NCBI RefSeq assembly: GCF_021021555.1
Contig: NZ_JAINWA010000003.1
Span: 1-64,000, forward strand
Direction: 5' to 3'
DNA length: 64,000 bases
Source: Teretinema zuelzerae
GTDB taxonomy: Bacteria > Spirochaetota > Spirochaetia > Treponematales > Treponemataceae
The stretch's first letter is position 1. Each line of letters begins with the position of its first letter. Below the pieces are notes generated by a model. The model ran no database searches. It was not told the DNA's origin and saw only the letters and a program-made list of their open reading frames with translations. Both the position numbers and the translations under genes were made by a program. Positions 7,324 through 15,722 of the stretch are shown one piece after another.

Positions 7324-8259
7324 ATGTTTTCATACAATATTATCGGGACCGGCGCCGTGGGCGGCTATTACGGCGGGCGCCTTTCGCAGTCGGGACGCGA
7401 TGTCCGCTTTCTTGCCCGCAGCGACGCCGATGAAATCCGCAAGCACGGGCTGATCGTCGACTCGGTGAAGGGCGATTTCATCCTTCCCGAAGTTCCGGTG
7501 TTCACCAGCGCCGCCGGGATGCCTGCCGCGGACGTCGTCGTCGTTTCGACCAAATCAACCGGCAACGCCCGGCTCCCGGAAATCCTCGAACCCCTCGTTA
7601 GCCCGGGAACGATTGTGCTCATGCTGCAGAACGGACTGGGCATGGAGGAAGAACTCGCCGTCCGCTTCCCGGAGGCGATCGTCGTCGGCGGCATGTGCTT
7701 CATCTGCGCGCAAAAAAGAAAACCCGCCCGCATTTCCCATCTCGACTACGGAGAAATAACCTTCGCCGCCTTCGACCCGCGCGGAGAAGCGGTGCTTGAA
7801 GCGCTGAAAAAAGATTTCGAAGAATCCCTCGTTCCGATCACGCTCGCGGCCTCTCTCGGAGCCGCCCGCTGGCGCAAGCTGTTGTGGAACATCCCGTATA
7901 ACGGCATGAGCGTGATACTCGGGGCCGACACGAAAACGATGATGGACGATCCTTCCTCGCGGGCGATCATTCGCCGCTTGATGGAAGAAGTCGCGCAGGG
8001 AGCGGCATCCTGCGGCTTCCGATTCGACGAAGGCGCCGTGGACAAGATGCTCGCCTATACCGACGGAATGAAGCCCTACGAACCGAGCATGAAGCTCGAC
8101 TTCGACTACGGCCGTCCGATGGAAATCGAATACATGTACCGCAACCCCATCGCCGAGGCGAAAAAGCGCGGCTGCGAACTTCCCGCCGTCTCCATGCTCG
8201 CGGATCTTCTGGAGTTCCGGCAGCGGCGGGCGAACGCCGATCGAAACGCCCCCGCGTGA
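7324..8259 (+). CDS. 2-dehydropantoate 2-reductase family protein (PanE/ApbA)
   Basis: 311 residues. The N-terminal Rossmann fold starts with the NADP-binding motif GTGAVGGYYGGRL (residues 8-20). The C-terminal helical domain contains the RKLLWNIPYN segment, whose Lys is the catalytic residue in PanE. The family reduces ketopantoate to pantoate in pantothenate/CoA synthesis, but many relatives act on other 2-oxo acids, so the substrate is not certain. An SD (GGGAG) precedes the ATG. It lies 37 nt after the DUF2798 gene. CoaX and CoaD elsewhere in the window belong to the same pathway but are not in an operon with it. Confidence 0.85.
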   Translation: MFSYNIIGTGAVGGYYGGRLSQSGRDVRFLARSDADEIRKHGLIVDSVKGDFILPEVPVFTSAAGMPAADVVVVSTKSTGNARLPEILEPLVSPGTIVLMLQNGLGMEEELAVRFPEAIVVGGMCFICAQKRKPARISHLDYGEITFAAFDPRGEAVLEALKKDFEESLVPITLAASLGAARWRKLLWNIPYNGMSVILGADTKTMMDDPSSRAIIRRLMEEVAQGAASCGFRFDEGAVDKMLAYTDGMKPYEPSMKLDFDYGRPMEIEYMYRNPIAEAKKRGCELPAVSMLADLLEFRQRRANADRNAPA

Positions 8260-8321
8260 GGGGGCTCCGAACGAGGACTTTCGACCCCTCTTGATGTGTT
8301 CTGCCTCGGTCTTTTTTTTTA

Positions 8322-9527
8322 TTATCCGAGCGGAACCGGAGAGTCTCCGTCCGCTTCCAGGAGGCGGTTGCCGAAGAATCTGATGCCCAGAAGGCCCAGG
8401 GGGGCGGTGACGAGGATGGCGAGCACGGCTATCGCGAGAATCGCGTTTCCTTCGGGAATGCCGCGAGACAGGGCGACCCCGCCGAGAGCCGCCTGGACGG
8501 TCGCTTTGGGAATGTAGGCGATGGCGCAGAAAAGACGTTCGCGGACGGTCAGGGGAGAGAACGCGGTCGCCAACCAGACGCCGAGCGAGCGGAATACGAG
8601 GCCGGCAAGAATGACGAGAACTCCGCGGAATCCCGCGTCGAGGGCCGCCGCCGGCTCGAGCGAAAAGCCGATCATCACGAACAAAACGATTTCCGCGAAC
8701 ACCCAAATTTTCGAAAGCTTGCCCGCTATTTCGTGCGCGATTTTTTCGTGGCGTTCGAGGAGGATGAAGCCGATGGTCATGATGCCGAGCAGGGCCGCAA
8801 AGTGGAAGTCGTCGCCGATCTGCACGAGAACTGTCGCGCATACGAGCAGTATGAGGGCCTTTTCCGTAGCCCTGATGGTCGCGTAGCGGCGCTTGAACAC
8901 GTACAGAAGGGCCGCTCCTGCGAGGGCGCCGGAGGCGATTCCCGCCGTGATCGAAAGCGGAACAGAGAGTGCTGCTTTCAGCGCTCTCGTTCCTTCGCCG
9001 GCCGCCAAACCGAGGAAGACGGAAAAGATGGTGATGGCGAACACGTCGTCTATCGAAGCTCCGGCCATGACGATGGTGGGAACCTCGTTTTTTTGTCCCC
9101 GCTTTTTCGCCTTGAGGTCGAGCATCGAAGGCACTACCACGGCCGGGGAGACGGCGGCGAGCATCGCGGCGGTCAAGCCTGAAACCGCCCAATCGAAGCC
9201 GAATACGGCATGAAAAAGCGCCGTCAGGGCGGCGGTCTCGAAGACGCAGGGAACCCAGGCCATGAGAAAGGCGGTGAGCCCGACTTTTTTCAAGGTCGCG
9301 CGGCTGATGCCGAGGCCCGCGCGGAGAAGGATGACGATGAGGGCGAATGATTTCAGGTAGGGGTTGAGCTCCCACAAAATCGAAGGCGCGCTCGATTTAA
9401 TGGTGAGCGAGCAAACGATGCCGAACACGACCATGCCGAGAATTCCCGGCAGCCGGGCCTTCGCGAACAGCTTTCCCGAAAGCCAGCCTCCGGCGAGCAG
9501 GAGTGCGAACATCATATTGAATTGCAC
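8322..9527 (-). CDS. Cation:proton antiporter (CPA/NhaP-KefB type)
   Basis: 401 residues, almost entirely membrane-spanning (about 11-13 helices). The Na+/H+ exchanger fold is recognisable: an early GxLxGxxxFG-like segment, the LxxxLRAGLGI segment and the paired acidic motif ASIDDVFAI near residue 180 that carries ions in this superfamily. It would exchange Na+ or K+ for protons at the inner membrane. There is no C-terminal TrkA or RCK domain. The start is GTG at 9527, with AGGAG 8 nt upstream; the nearby ATG is out of frame. It is convergent with the PanE-like gene. Confidence 0.85.
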   Translation of the reverse strand: MQFNMMFALLLAGGWLSGKLFAKARLPGILGMVVFGIVCSLTIKSSAPSILWELNPYLKSFALIVILLRAGLGISRATLKKVGLTAFLMAWVPCVFETAALTALFHAVFGFDWAVSGLTAAMLAAVSPAVVVPSMLDLKAKKRGQKNEVPTIVMAGASIDDVFAITIFSVFLGLAAGEGTRALKAALSVPLSITAGIASGALAGAALLYVFKRRYATIRATEKALILLVCATVLVQIGDDFHFAALLGIMTIGFILLERHEKIAHEIAGKLSKIWVFAEIVLFVMIGFSLEPAAALDAGFRGVLVILAGLVFRSLGVWLATAFSPLTVRERLFCAIAYIPKATVQAALGGVALSRGIPEGNAILAIAVLAILVTAPLGLLGIRFFGNRLLEADGDSPVPLG

Positions 9528-9610
9528 GAATCATTCTCCTTTATAAAGCGGACCGATTATACCAGTTTTCGCGGATTCCGGAAATATAGGCGGCATTAGT
9601 GGAATTTTGC

Positions 9611-9616
9611 TATAAT
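9611..9616 (+). promoter_or_regulatory. Consensus -10 box of the QueG-like gene
   Basis: A perfect TATAAT lies 21 nt before the ATG at 9638. No clear -35 is seen at the usual distance. Because the box lies inside the 5' extension of the reading frame, it argues for the start at 9638 rather than the GTG at 9599. Confidence 0.5.
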
Positions 9617-9637
9617 CTTTTTTATGAGATCGATGAT

Positions 9638-10411
9638 ATGACAAACAGAGTGATTGCAACCATCTGCGACGCAGTCGAAGAAGCGAACGCCGGACACGGC
9701 GGAGAAGACATCTGGAAGAAGCCCCTCGTTTCCTTTATCGATGCCGGCGATCCTGCACTACAGAGCTTGAATCTGAGCGTCTCTGTAAGTCATTTCATGC
9801 CCCGCGACATTCTCCCCGGAGCGAAAAGCGTGGTCTGCTATTTTATTCCCTTTACCGAACGGATTATTACAAGCAATATTTCCGGCGAGCGCGCTTCGCC
9901 TGAATGGGCGCGCGCCTACATCGAGACTAACGCGCTGATTTCCCGCATCGGCGATACGCTCGAAGCCGTATTGGCGCGCTCAGGCTTTTCGGTCGGAAAG
10001 ATTCCCGCTACGCACAACTTCGACCCTGAAGTCTTGATCAGCGACTGGTCCCACCGTCATCTCGCGGCGATCGCGGGGCTCGGCGCCTTCGGGCTCAACA
10101 ACATGCTGATAACCGGCGAGGGCTGCTGCGGCCGCTTCGGGAGTCTGGTTACGGATTGTCCTCTCGAGTCCGTCAAGAAAACGGTTGCCGAAAAATGCCT
10201 GTACAAGATCGACGGGAGCTGCGGAGCCTGCGTTCAGCGTTGCGTCGGCGGCGCGTATCCGGAAGGCGGCTTCGACCGCTTCGCCTGCTATCGGATATGC
10301 CTTGAAAACGCCGAAATACATCGGGACATCGGCTTTGCGGACGTCTGCGGGAAATGCCTTGTCGGCCTTCCCTGTTCCGCGAAGGATCCGTCCGCGCGCC
10401 GCCGCGGCTGA
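9638..10411 (+). CDS. Short epoxyqueuosine reductase-like [4Fe-4S] protein
   Basis: 257 residues. It resembles the short QueG-like proteins common in anaerobes: a corrinoid-reductase-like N-terminal region (LPGAKSVVCYFIPF; HRHLAAIAGLGAFGLNNMLIT), then a ferredoxin-like region with clustered cysteines (CGACVQRC, then CYRICLEN, then CGKCLVGLPC). The canonical CxxCxxxCP motif has Val in place of Pro. It is shorter than true QueG, lacking the C-terminal repeat domain, so tRNA epoxyqueuosine reduction is uncertain even though queA is in this window. It may be a related cobalamin/iron-sulfur reductase. Likely monocistronic. Confidence 0.75.
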   Translation: MTNRVIATICDAVEEANAGHGGEDIWKKPLVSFIDAGDPALQSLNLSVSVSHFMPRDILPGAKSVVCYFIPFTERIITSNISGERASPEWARAYIETNALISRIGDTLEAVLARSGFSVGKIPATHNFDPEVLISDWSHRHLAAIAGLGAFGLNNMLITGEGCCGRFGSLVTDCPLESVKKTVAEKCLYKIDGSCGACVQRCVGGAYPEGGFDRFACYRICLENAEIHRDIGFADVCGKCLVGLPCSAKDPSARRRG

Positions 10412-10436
10412 ACCTGCGACGCGGCATTATGCGCCT

Positions 10437-11102
10437 TCATTCTCTCGTCATGCCGAGAAAGTACCGATGGATGCGCGAGTCCTCGGGATTGAGTTCCGGA
10501 TGGAACGAGAGTCCGAGAATGTTGTCGTATCTCGCCAGTATCGGAGTTCCCTCAGTCTGTTCCCCGGAAAGGAAGCGACGGGACCGGGCGAGAACCGCGA
10601 CTCCCTCGCCGAGTCCGGTAATCATCGGCGCGCGGATAAAGGTCGCGGGGAAGGGCGCCCTGTTTTCTTTTTCTCTCCCGAACGGGGAGTCTGAACCGAA
10701 CTCGAGGGCTACCTGCTCGACGAACGAGTCTTTCTGCCGTCCGTAGGCGTTCCGTTCCACATCGACCGGGAGCGCGCCGAAGCTCGCTACCCGTTCGTCG
10801 CCGCAGGATCGGGCGAGCATGATGAGGCCGGCGCAGGTGCCCATGACGGGCTTTCCCGACTCGATGAAATCGCGGATCGCCTTCCACAGCGGCCCCGGCT
10901 CGTACGAGGCTCCCGTTCCCGGTCCGGTGCCCGGTTTCATCAGCTGCCGCGTGATTACGGTCGATTCGCCTCCGGGAATGACAAGGGCGCCGCAGAGCTC
11001 GAGGTCTCCGACGGTGCGCACTTCCCGCGATTCCTTCCTGAGCGATTCGAATACCGCCCGGTGGCGTTCGAAACCGCCTTGAAGCGCAAGCACTCCGATC
11101 AT
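10437..11102 (-). CDS. pdxT: Pyridoxal 5'-phosphate synthase glutaminase subunit
   Basis: 221 residues. Class I glutaminase that feeds ammonia to PdxS in the DXP-independent vitamin B6 route. The family motifs are all present: LALQGGFERH (5-14), PGGES (43-47), GTCAGLI with the nucleophile Cys90, and FHPEL with the catalytic His near residue 200. A Gly/Pro-rich insert (about 57-70) follows PGGEST and is longer than usual. It starts 4 nt after the pdxS stop, so the two are cotranscribed. Confidence 0.95.
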   Translation of the reverse strand: MIGVLALQGGFERHRAVFESLRKESREVRTVGDLELCGALVIPGGESTVITRQLMKPGTGPGTGASYEPGPLWKAIRDFIESGKPVMGTCAGLIMLARSCGDERVASFGALPVDVERNAYGRQKDSFVEQVALEFGSDSPFGREKENRAPFPATFIRAPMITGLGEGVAVLARSRRFLSGEQTEGTPILARYDNILGLSFHPELNPEDSRIHRYFLGMTRE

Positions 11103-11106
11103 TGTC

Positions 11107-11991
11107 TTACCAGCCCCGCCCGGCGATTTTTTCGGATTCGGCCATGCCCGAGACGGGAATGCCGTCCATTGCCGGCCCGAGTCCGGTAGAAACTTGCAAG
11201 AGCACGGCCGGATCCTTGTAGTGAGCGACCGCGGCTACGATCGCGCGAGCCCGCTGTTCGGGATCTTTCGATTTAAAAATTCCTGAACCGACAAAGACCG
11301 ATTCCGCTCCCAGATGCATCATGAGTGCCGCGTCCGCCGGAGTCGCGACTCCGCCCGCGGCGAAATTGGGAACCGGCAGCTTTCCGAGGCGCCTGGTTTC
11401 AAGCAAGAGTTCGTAGGGAGCCTGGAGCTCCTTCGCCGCGGTCATCAGCTCCGCTTCGTCCATATTCGAAATTCTTCTGATGTCGGCCATGAGGCGCCTC
11501 ATGTGGCGGACCGCTTCAACTATATCGCCGGTGCCCGCTTCTCCCTTCGTGCGGATCATCGCCGCTCCTTCGCCGATTCTCCGGAGAGCTTCGCCGAGGT
11601 TCCTGCAGCCGCAGACGAAGGGAGCCTTGAAATCGTGCTTCGCGATGTGGAATTCCTCGTCGGCCGGGGTGAGCACTTCGCTTTCGTCGATGAAGTCGAT
11701 CCCGAGCTCCTCGAGTATCCGCGCTTCAACGAAATGTCCGATGCGGCATTTCGCCATGACGGGAATCGAGACCGCCTTCTGTATGTCGGCGATCATCTTG
11801 GGATCGCTCATGCGGGATACCCCGCCTTCCTTCCTGATATCGCTGGGAATGCGCTCAAGGGCCATGACCGCCGCGGCTCCCGCCTGTTCGGCTATCATCG
11901 CCTGTTCGACGTTCGTTACATCCATGATGACTCCGCCCTTGAGCATCTCGGCGAGTCCGATTTTCACAGAAAATTCTTCGCGTTTATTCAT
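11107..11991 (-). CDS. pdxS: Pyridoxal 5'-phosphate synthase lyase subunit
   Basis: 294 residues, the normal length. A (beta/alpha)8 barrel that builds PLP from ribose 5-phosphate, glyceraldehyde 3-phosphate and ammonia supplied by PdxT. The catalytic residues are visible: Asp24 (GGVIMDV), Lys81 ([10 protein letters not shown]) and Lys149 (RTKGEAGTG). The phosphate-binding [18 protein letters not shown] segment is intact. An SD (AGGAGAG) lies upstream. It is the middle gene of pdxR-pdxS-pdxT. Confidence 0.97.
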   Translation of the reverse strand: MNKREEFSVKIGLAEMLKGGVIMDVTNVEQAMIAEQAGAAAVMALERIPSDIRKEGGVSRMSDPKMIADIQKAVSIPVMAKCRIGHFVEARILEELGIDFIDESEVLTPADEEFHIAKHDFKAPFVCGCRNLGEALRRIGEGAAMIRTKGEAGTGDIVEAVRHMRRLMADIRRISNMDEAELMTAAKELQAPYELLLETRRLGKLPVPNFAAGGVATPADAALMMHLGAESVFVGSGIFKSKDPEQRARAIVAAVAHYKDPAVLLQVSTGLGPAMDGIPVSGMAESEKIAGRGW

Positions 11992-12016
11992 GTCCTATTC
12001 TCTCCTCGATCAGTCG

Positions 12017-13564
12017 TTAAAAATCGCCGAAGCCAGCGCCCGGCCCGCTTCGGATACCGCTAATCCCCGCAAGATACTCGGCGGCCGCTTCTCCTATGCG
12101 TTTAATTCCTTCTCTGATGTCCTTCTCCGAAAGAGACCCGTAGCAGAGCCTGAAAGTGTGCTGGAACGTATTGTCGATGTCCTGCAGGGCTCCGGGCAGG
12201 AATGCCGCTCCCCGGTCTATCGCGCGGAGGTAGAGTTCTACGCTCGACGCGCCTTCCGGGAGATTCGCCTGAAGCTGGAATCCCCCTTCGGGAATCGACC
12301 AGGAAACCCCTTTCGGCATGTATTCGCCAAGGGCGGCGAGAACGGCGTCCCGCCTCCGGCGGTAGTGATTCTTGATGCGCGCCCGGTGCGCGCGGTATCC
12401 CGCGTCGTCCGCGAGAAATTCCCGCGCGATTCCCTGCATCAGGGGCGGACACCCGAGATCCATGGCCTTTTTCACCGCGGCGAGCGCTTCGATGCGTTCA
12501 GACGAGCTGACTATCCAGCCGACCCTGAGTCCGCTGATGAAGGACTTCGAAAGAGATCCCAAAATTATCGAGTTTTCCGGCCCCGGATCGGAAAGAAAGG
12601 AGCGGGGCGGAGTGCCGAAGTGGAGATCGCGGAACACCTCGTCCGCGAGCAGCACGGCGTTGTTCGATTTCGCCCATTGCGCGAGCGCGAGCCGTCTTGT
12701 TTCAGAAATATCCGTTCCGCTCGGGTTATGAAGCACCGGACAGAGATAGAGTATCGTTCCGTCGGAAGCGGGACCGAGATGTTCAGGTTCGGGCCCCTCC
12801 TCTCCGCGAGGAACCGTTTCGAAGGGCAGGGCGAAGGCGTTGAAGGCGTTGGTTACGCCGGCATAGCAGGGCGTTTCGCACAGGACCGGCGTTCGCTGCT
12901 CAGCTGCTTGCTGCGCTATCAACGATATCGCCTGCTGCGAGCCGCTGGTAACCAGAATATGCTCAGCGCCTACATCCAGCCCGTCCTCCCGGTAGAGCCG
13001 GGCGATCTCTTCCCGGAGACTCTCCAGGCCGCGAGGATCGCCGTAGTCGCGGAACAGTTCTTCTCCCCTGGAAAGCGCCCGGAGCACGAGGCGTTCCAGT
13101 ATGCCGCTTTCGATCGTGTCGGGGTCGGCTATTCCTCTGGTGAAGACTATCGTCCCTTCTTTATTGGCAAGGGCCATAAGGCCTCCGAGCCCCCGTTGAA
13201 GGCTGTCGCGCAGCTTTCGCGCCGAACCGGAACGGCTTTCAGGCGCAGAGAGCTGTTCCGGCGCGCGCGGCTCGGCTGTCGCCGCATTCGCGTCCGCTGA
13301 GGCGTTTTCGCCCGCTGAGACGCTCGCGCCCGGCGGATCGAGAACAAAGGTTCCTCTGCCGACGTGGGACGAAATGAGTCTGTCTTCCGCGAGATCCTGG
13401 AGCGCTCTCCTGATCGTCGCCGCCGTCACCGAATAGGATTCGGCCATTTCGGCAACCGAGGGCAGCCTCTGTCCCGGGGATAATTCCCCCGAACGGATCC
13501 GGTCCTTCAGATAGTCGCGGATTTGAATATACAAGGGTATTTGGTTTTCTTTGTCTGGTTTCAT
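12017..13564 (-). CDS. pdxR: MocR/PdxR-type regulator (GntR HTH fused to an aminotransferase-like domain)
   Basis: 515 residues. The N-terminal GntR winged helix is at about 1-75 (PLYIQIRDYLKDRIRSGELS; SVTAATIRRAL). A linker rich in Ala, Glu and Pro (about 80-125) follows, then a fold type I aminotransferase-like domain with the PLP lysine in SLSKSFISGLRVGW. PdxR proteins sense PLP and control pdxST. Here the regulator is the first gene of the same transcript rather than being divergent, 25 nt before pdxS, so it would also autoregulate. Its ATG lies inside a long palindrome and no SD is present. The link to B6 control is inferred from the neighbours. Confidence 0.88.
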   Translation of the reverse strand: MKPDKENQIPLYIQIRDYLKDRIRSGELSPGQRLPSVAEMAESYSVTAATIRRALQDLAEDRLISSHVGRGTFVLDPPGASVSAGENASADANAATAEPRAPEQLSAPESRSGSARKLRDSLQRGLGGLMALANKEGTIVFTRGIADPDTIESGILERLVLRALSRGEELFRDYGDPRGLESLREEIARLYREDGLDVGAEHILVTSGSQQAISLIAQQAAEQRTPVLCETPCYAGVTNAFNAFALPFETVPRGEEGPEPEHLGPASDGTILYLCPVLHNPSGTDISETRRLALAQWAKSNNAVLLADEVFRDLHFGTPPRSFLSDPGPENSIILGSLSKSFISGLRVGWIVSSSERIEALAAVKKAMDLGCPPLMQGIAREFLADDAGYRAHRARIKNHYRRRRDAVLAALGEYMPKGVSWSIPEGGFQLQANLPEGASSVELYLRAIDRGAAFLPGALQDIDNTFQHTFRLCYGSLSEKDIREGIKRIGEAAAEYLAGISGIRSGPGAGFGDF

Positions 13565-13607
13565 ATAACTTGATACAGTATTAATACAGTATCAAGTTAT
13601 ATGTCAA
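13562..13607 (-). promoter_or_regulatory. pdxR: pdxR promoter with a 15-bp perfect palindrome covering the start codon
   Basis: CATATAACTTGATAC (13562-13576) and GTATCAAGTTATATG (13589-13603) are exact reverse complements around a 12-nt centre, which itself carries two overlapping copies of ATACAGTAT. On the minus strand TTGACA (13607-13602) with a 17-nt spacer gives TTAATA as a possible -10, so transcription would begin inside the palindrome, only a few nt before the ATG. A bound PdxR would cover both promoter and start codon. MocR regulators commonly bind such mixed repeats. Confidence 0.75.
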
Positions 13608-13628
13608 TCAGTAATTATGCTTTTTATC

Positions 13629-14030
13629 TTATTTTCGACTCTGTATCCAGAAACCGAAAAGCCGATCCGATCCTTCAATATGCGTAATAAACCAGTCGCG
13701 CAGAAAAAGAAGCACGCTGTCGTTGACGGGCATAGCCCCTGTGCGAATTTTGCTTGAAAGACTTTCGACCTGAGTCTCCAATTGTCTGTGCAACTCGGCA
13801 TGGGCGCTTCTTTCAGGATATGAATGCATTCGAAATAAACGCTCTTCGGTCTCGAAATGGGCTTTTGTGTCCTTGGCGATAGTCTCGAACAGCGCTTTCA
13901 TGTCGGATTCAGCGGCCCGATTGCGCACAGCTTCGCTCAAGGCGTTGATCAGAGCGACGATCTGCCGGTGCTGCTCGTCGATTTCGGTTATATTCGTATT
14001 TAAGGTATCGTTCCATTCAATGAATGCCAT
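13629..14030 (-). CDS. Bacteriohemerythrin
   Basis: 133 residues from the ATG at 14030 (MAFIEWND); an ATG 18 nt upstream is also possible. A single hemerythrin domain: the di-iron ligands appear in the expected order as IDEQH, HFETEE, HAELH and HIEGSDR. Such proteins bind O2 reversibly at a non-haem di-iron site and in anaerobes may store, sense or scavenge oxygen. No signal or methyl-accepting domain is attached. It is the last gene of a possible hisS / cysteine-cluster / hemerythrin run. A TATACT box sits 6 nt before the chosen ATG but without a good -35. Confidence 0.92.
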   Translation of the reverse strand: MAFIEWNDTLNTNITEIDEQHRQIVALINALSEAVRNRAAESDMKALFETIAKDTKAHFETEERLFRMHSYPERSAHAELHRQLETQVESLSSKIRTGAMPVNDSVLLFLRDWFITHIEGSDRLFGFWIQSRK

Positions 14031-14081
14031 ATATAGAGTATATGACATAAATGGCGTGCAGGCCTCGATTGAATTGAATTA

Positions 14082-14330
14082 TCAGGAGGTGAGCGCTTCA
14101 AGCCGCGTCAGATAGTCGCGGGCGTGTTCATTGCCGTCTCCGCACGTTTCCCGGTCGGGTTTAAAGTTCGAGCATACTTGCGGATAGTTCGGTTGTCCGT
14201 GAATCCTGCACCGGTTTTCTTCGTCCAGGTTCGCGCAACGGACCCCGGCGGGCTTGCCTTCAGGCATTCCCGGAAGGGGCGAGGATATCGAAATGTATAT
14301 GCAGCACGCCGCGCATCCGGGTCGACACAT
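14082..14330 (-). CDS. YkgJ-like cysteine-cluster protein
   Basis: 82-residue protein with eight cysteines, mostly in the N-terminal half (CRPGCAACC, then CANL, CRIHG, YPQVCSNF). This pattern matches the zinc/iron-chelating YkgJ family, small proteins proposed to bind a metal or iron-sulfur cluster; function unknown. It starts 20 nt after hisS ends and is followed by bacteriohemerythrin, so the three may be cotranscribed. The pairing with an iron-oxygen protein hints at iron handling, which is inference only. Confidence 0.8.
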   Translation of the reverse strand: MCRPGCAACCIYISISSPLPGMPEGKPAGVRCANLDEENRCRIHGQPNYPQVCSNFKPDRETCGDGNEHARDYLTRLEALTS

Positions 14331-14350
14331 GGAAAGGTTTTCTGTTGTCG

Positions 14351-15652
14351 TCAGTTTGCTTCTTTGATTTTCTTCGCGATCTCTTCCGTTGAAAGACCGT
14401 CATAGGCTTCCCTCGTCGTCAAGTCTTTCAAGCTGATCTTGTCGGCTGCGACGAAGAGCCCCCATCTGACGCCCTTTTTTTCCGCCCAGGCGTACTGCTG
14501 CGGGAGCTTCTTCTGGTCCGGGAAGGTTTCGCACGCGATTCCCAAAGCCCGCAGCGCTGACGCCGTTTTCTGATACAGCGCCATATCCGCCGAGTCCTGG
14601 CAGAATACGGCGGCGTCGGTGAATCCTGCCTTCTTTCCCTGAAGCCCCAGCTGCTCGAGGCCGGCGATCAGTCGGTCGAGACCGATGGACGAACCGACTC
14701 CCGGAATCCGGTCCTTCATGTAGAGGCCCGCGAGATTGTCGTAGCGGCCGCCCGAGCATACAGACCCGATGCCGGGAAGGTCGTTCAGGAAGGTTTCGTA
14801 TACGACGCCGGTGTAGTAGTCGAGCCCGCGCGTGATCGAAGGATCGAGTACGAAGGACGAGGCGGTTCCAGTCGCTTCCATAAAGGCGTGAATGTCCCTG
14901 AGCCGGCGGCTGTCCTCTCCCGGACCTCCGGCGAGCCGTTCAAGCAAACTCAAGGTCGCTTCGAAGTCTTCGGGAGCAGTGCCCGCTCCCTGAATGTAGG
15001 CGAGAATTTCATCGGCCGTTTCGGCTCCTGCGATTTCGGCCAGAAGCGCCTTTACTTCGTCGTTGCCTATTTTGGAAAGCTTGTCGACGGTGCGCAGAAT
15101 TTCTTCGCTTTTTCCGGAAAGCCCCCGCGACGCGAGGAAGCGGTTGAACAGTCCGCGGTGGGAAAGCCTGATCGTAACCGAGGTCACGCCGATGGAGGAG
15201 AGGGCCGACCTCATCAGGTCAAGAATCTCGAAATCGACCGCCGCGGAATCGGACCCGACGATGTCGAAATCGCATTGAACGAATTCGCGGTATCTGCCCG
15301 CTTGGGGTTTTTCGCCCCGCCAGACTTTCGATATATGATAGCGCTTGAAGGGAAAGTATAATTCTTCCCGGTGTTCGGCTACGAATCGCGCGAACGGCAC
15401 GGTTAAATCGAAGCGAAGGGCGACATCGCGTCCTCCGTTGTCCTCGAAACGGAATACCTGCTTTTCCGTCTCGCCGTTGCTTTTCCGCAACAGAATTTCC
15501 GAGTACTCAAGGGCAGGCGTATCTATGGGGACGAAGCCCGACGATCTGAATGCCGTGGTGAGCGTTTCGATCAACAGCGCCCGCTGTATTTCCTGGGCCG
15601 GAAGAAAGTCTCGAAATCCTTTCAAAACTCTGGGTTGTATAAGGTCTGCCAT
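14351..15652 (-). CDS. hisS: Histidyl-tRNA synthetase
   Basis: 433 residues. Class II aminoacyl-tRNA synthetase. The start at MADLIQPRVLKGFRDFLP matches the family; an upstream in-frame extension runs through the promoter. Motif 2 is in FKRYHISKVWRGEKPQAGRY and the histidine-binding GLDYYTGVVYE segment is present. The C-terminal anticodon-binding domain covers about residues 335-433. No SD is visible, and a -10 TATCAT ends 6 nt before the ATG, so the transcript may be leaderless. It is divergent from coaX. Confidence 0.96.
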   Translation of the reverse strand: MADLIQPRVLKGFRDFLPAQEIQRALLIETLTTAFRSSGFVPIDTPALEYSEILLRKSNGETEKQVFRFEDNGGRDVALRFDLTVPFARFVAEHREELYFPFKRYHISKVWRGEKPQAGRYREFVQCDFDIVGSDSAAVDFEILDLMRSALSSIGVTSVTIRLSHRGLFNRFLASRGLSGKSEEILRTVDKLSKIGNDEVKALLAEIAGAETADEILAYIQGAGTAPEDFEATLSLLERLAGGPGEDSRRLRDIHAFMEATGTASSFVLDPSITRGLDYYTGVVYETFLNDLPGIGSVCSGGRYDNLAGLYMKDRIPGVGSSIGLDRLIAGLEQLGLQGKKAGFTDAAVFCQDSADMALYQKTASALRALGIACETFPDQKKLPQQYAWAEKKGVRWGLFVAADKISLKDLTTREAYDGLSTEEIAKKIKEAN

Positions 15653-15658
15653 GCTGGT

Positions 15659-15688
15659 ATGATACCCGCTAGCGTCGGTTTTAATCAA
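15659..15688 (-). promoter_or_regulatory. hisS: hisS promoter abutting the start codon
   Basis: Minus strand: -35 TTGATT (15688-15683), 18-nt spacer, -10 TATCAT (15664-15659), then 6 nt and the ATG at 15652. Transcription would begin at or next to the A of ATG. Confidence 0.6.
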
Positions 15689-15722
15689 TCCGTCCCACTC
15701 GTTCCGCGGAGGTGGCTTCTCC

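Noticed and set aside
8249-8264. CCCCC/GGGGG hairpin at the end of the PanE-like gene as a terminator
   Set aside because: The stem is only 5 bp and no T-run follows directly; the later T-run at about 8310 has no convincing stem before it.
7555-9375. A 606-codon minus-strand frame overlapping panE and the antiporter gene
   Set aside because: It is out of frame with the antiporter gene, is Arg/Pro/Ser-rich low-quality sequence and crosses a convergent gene boundary.
11480-13300. A 606-codon plus-strand frame antisense to pdxS and pdxR
   Set aside because: It spans two clear genes on the opposite strand and shows no domain; it is explained by codon bias.
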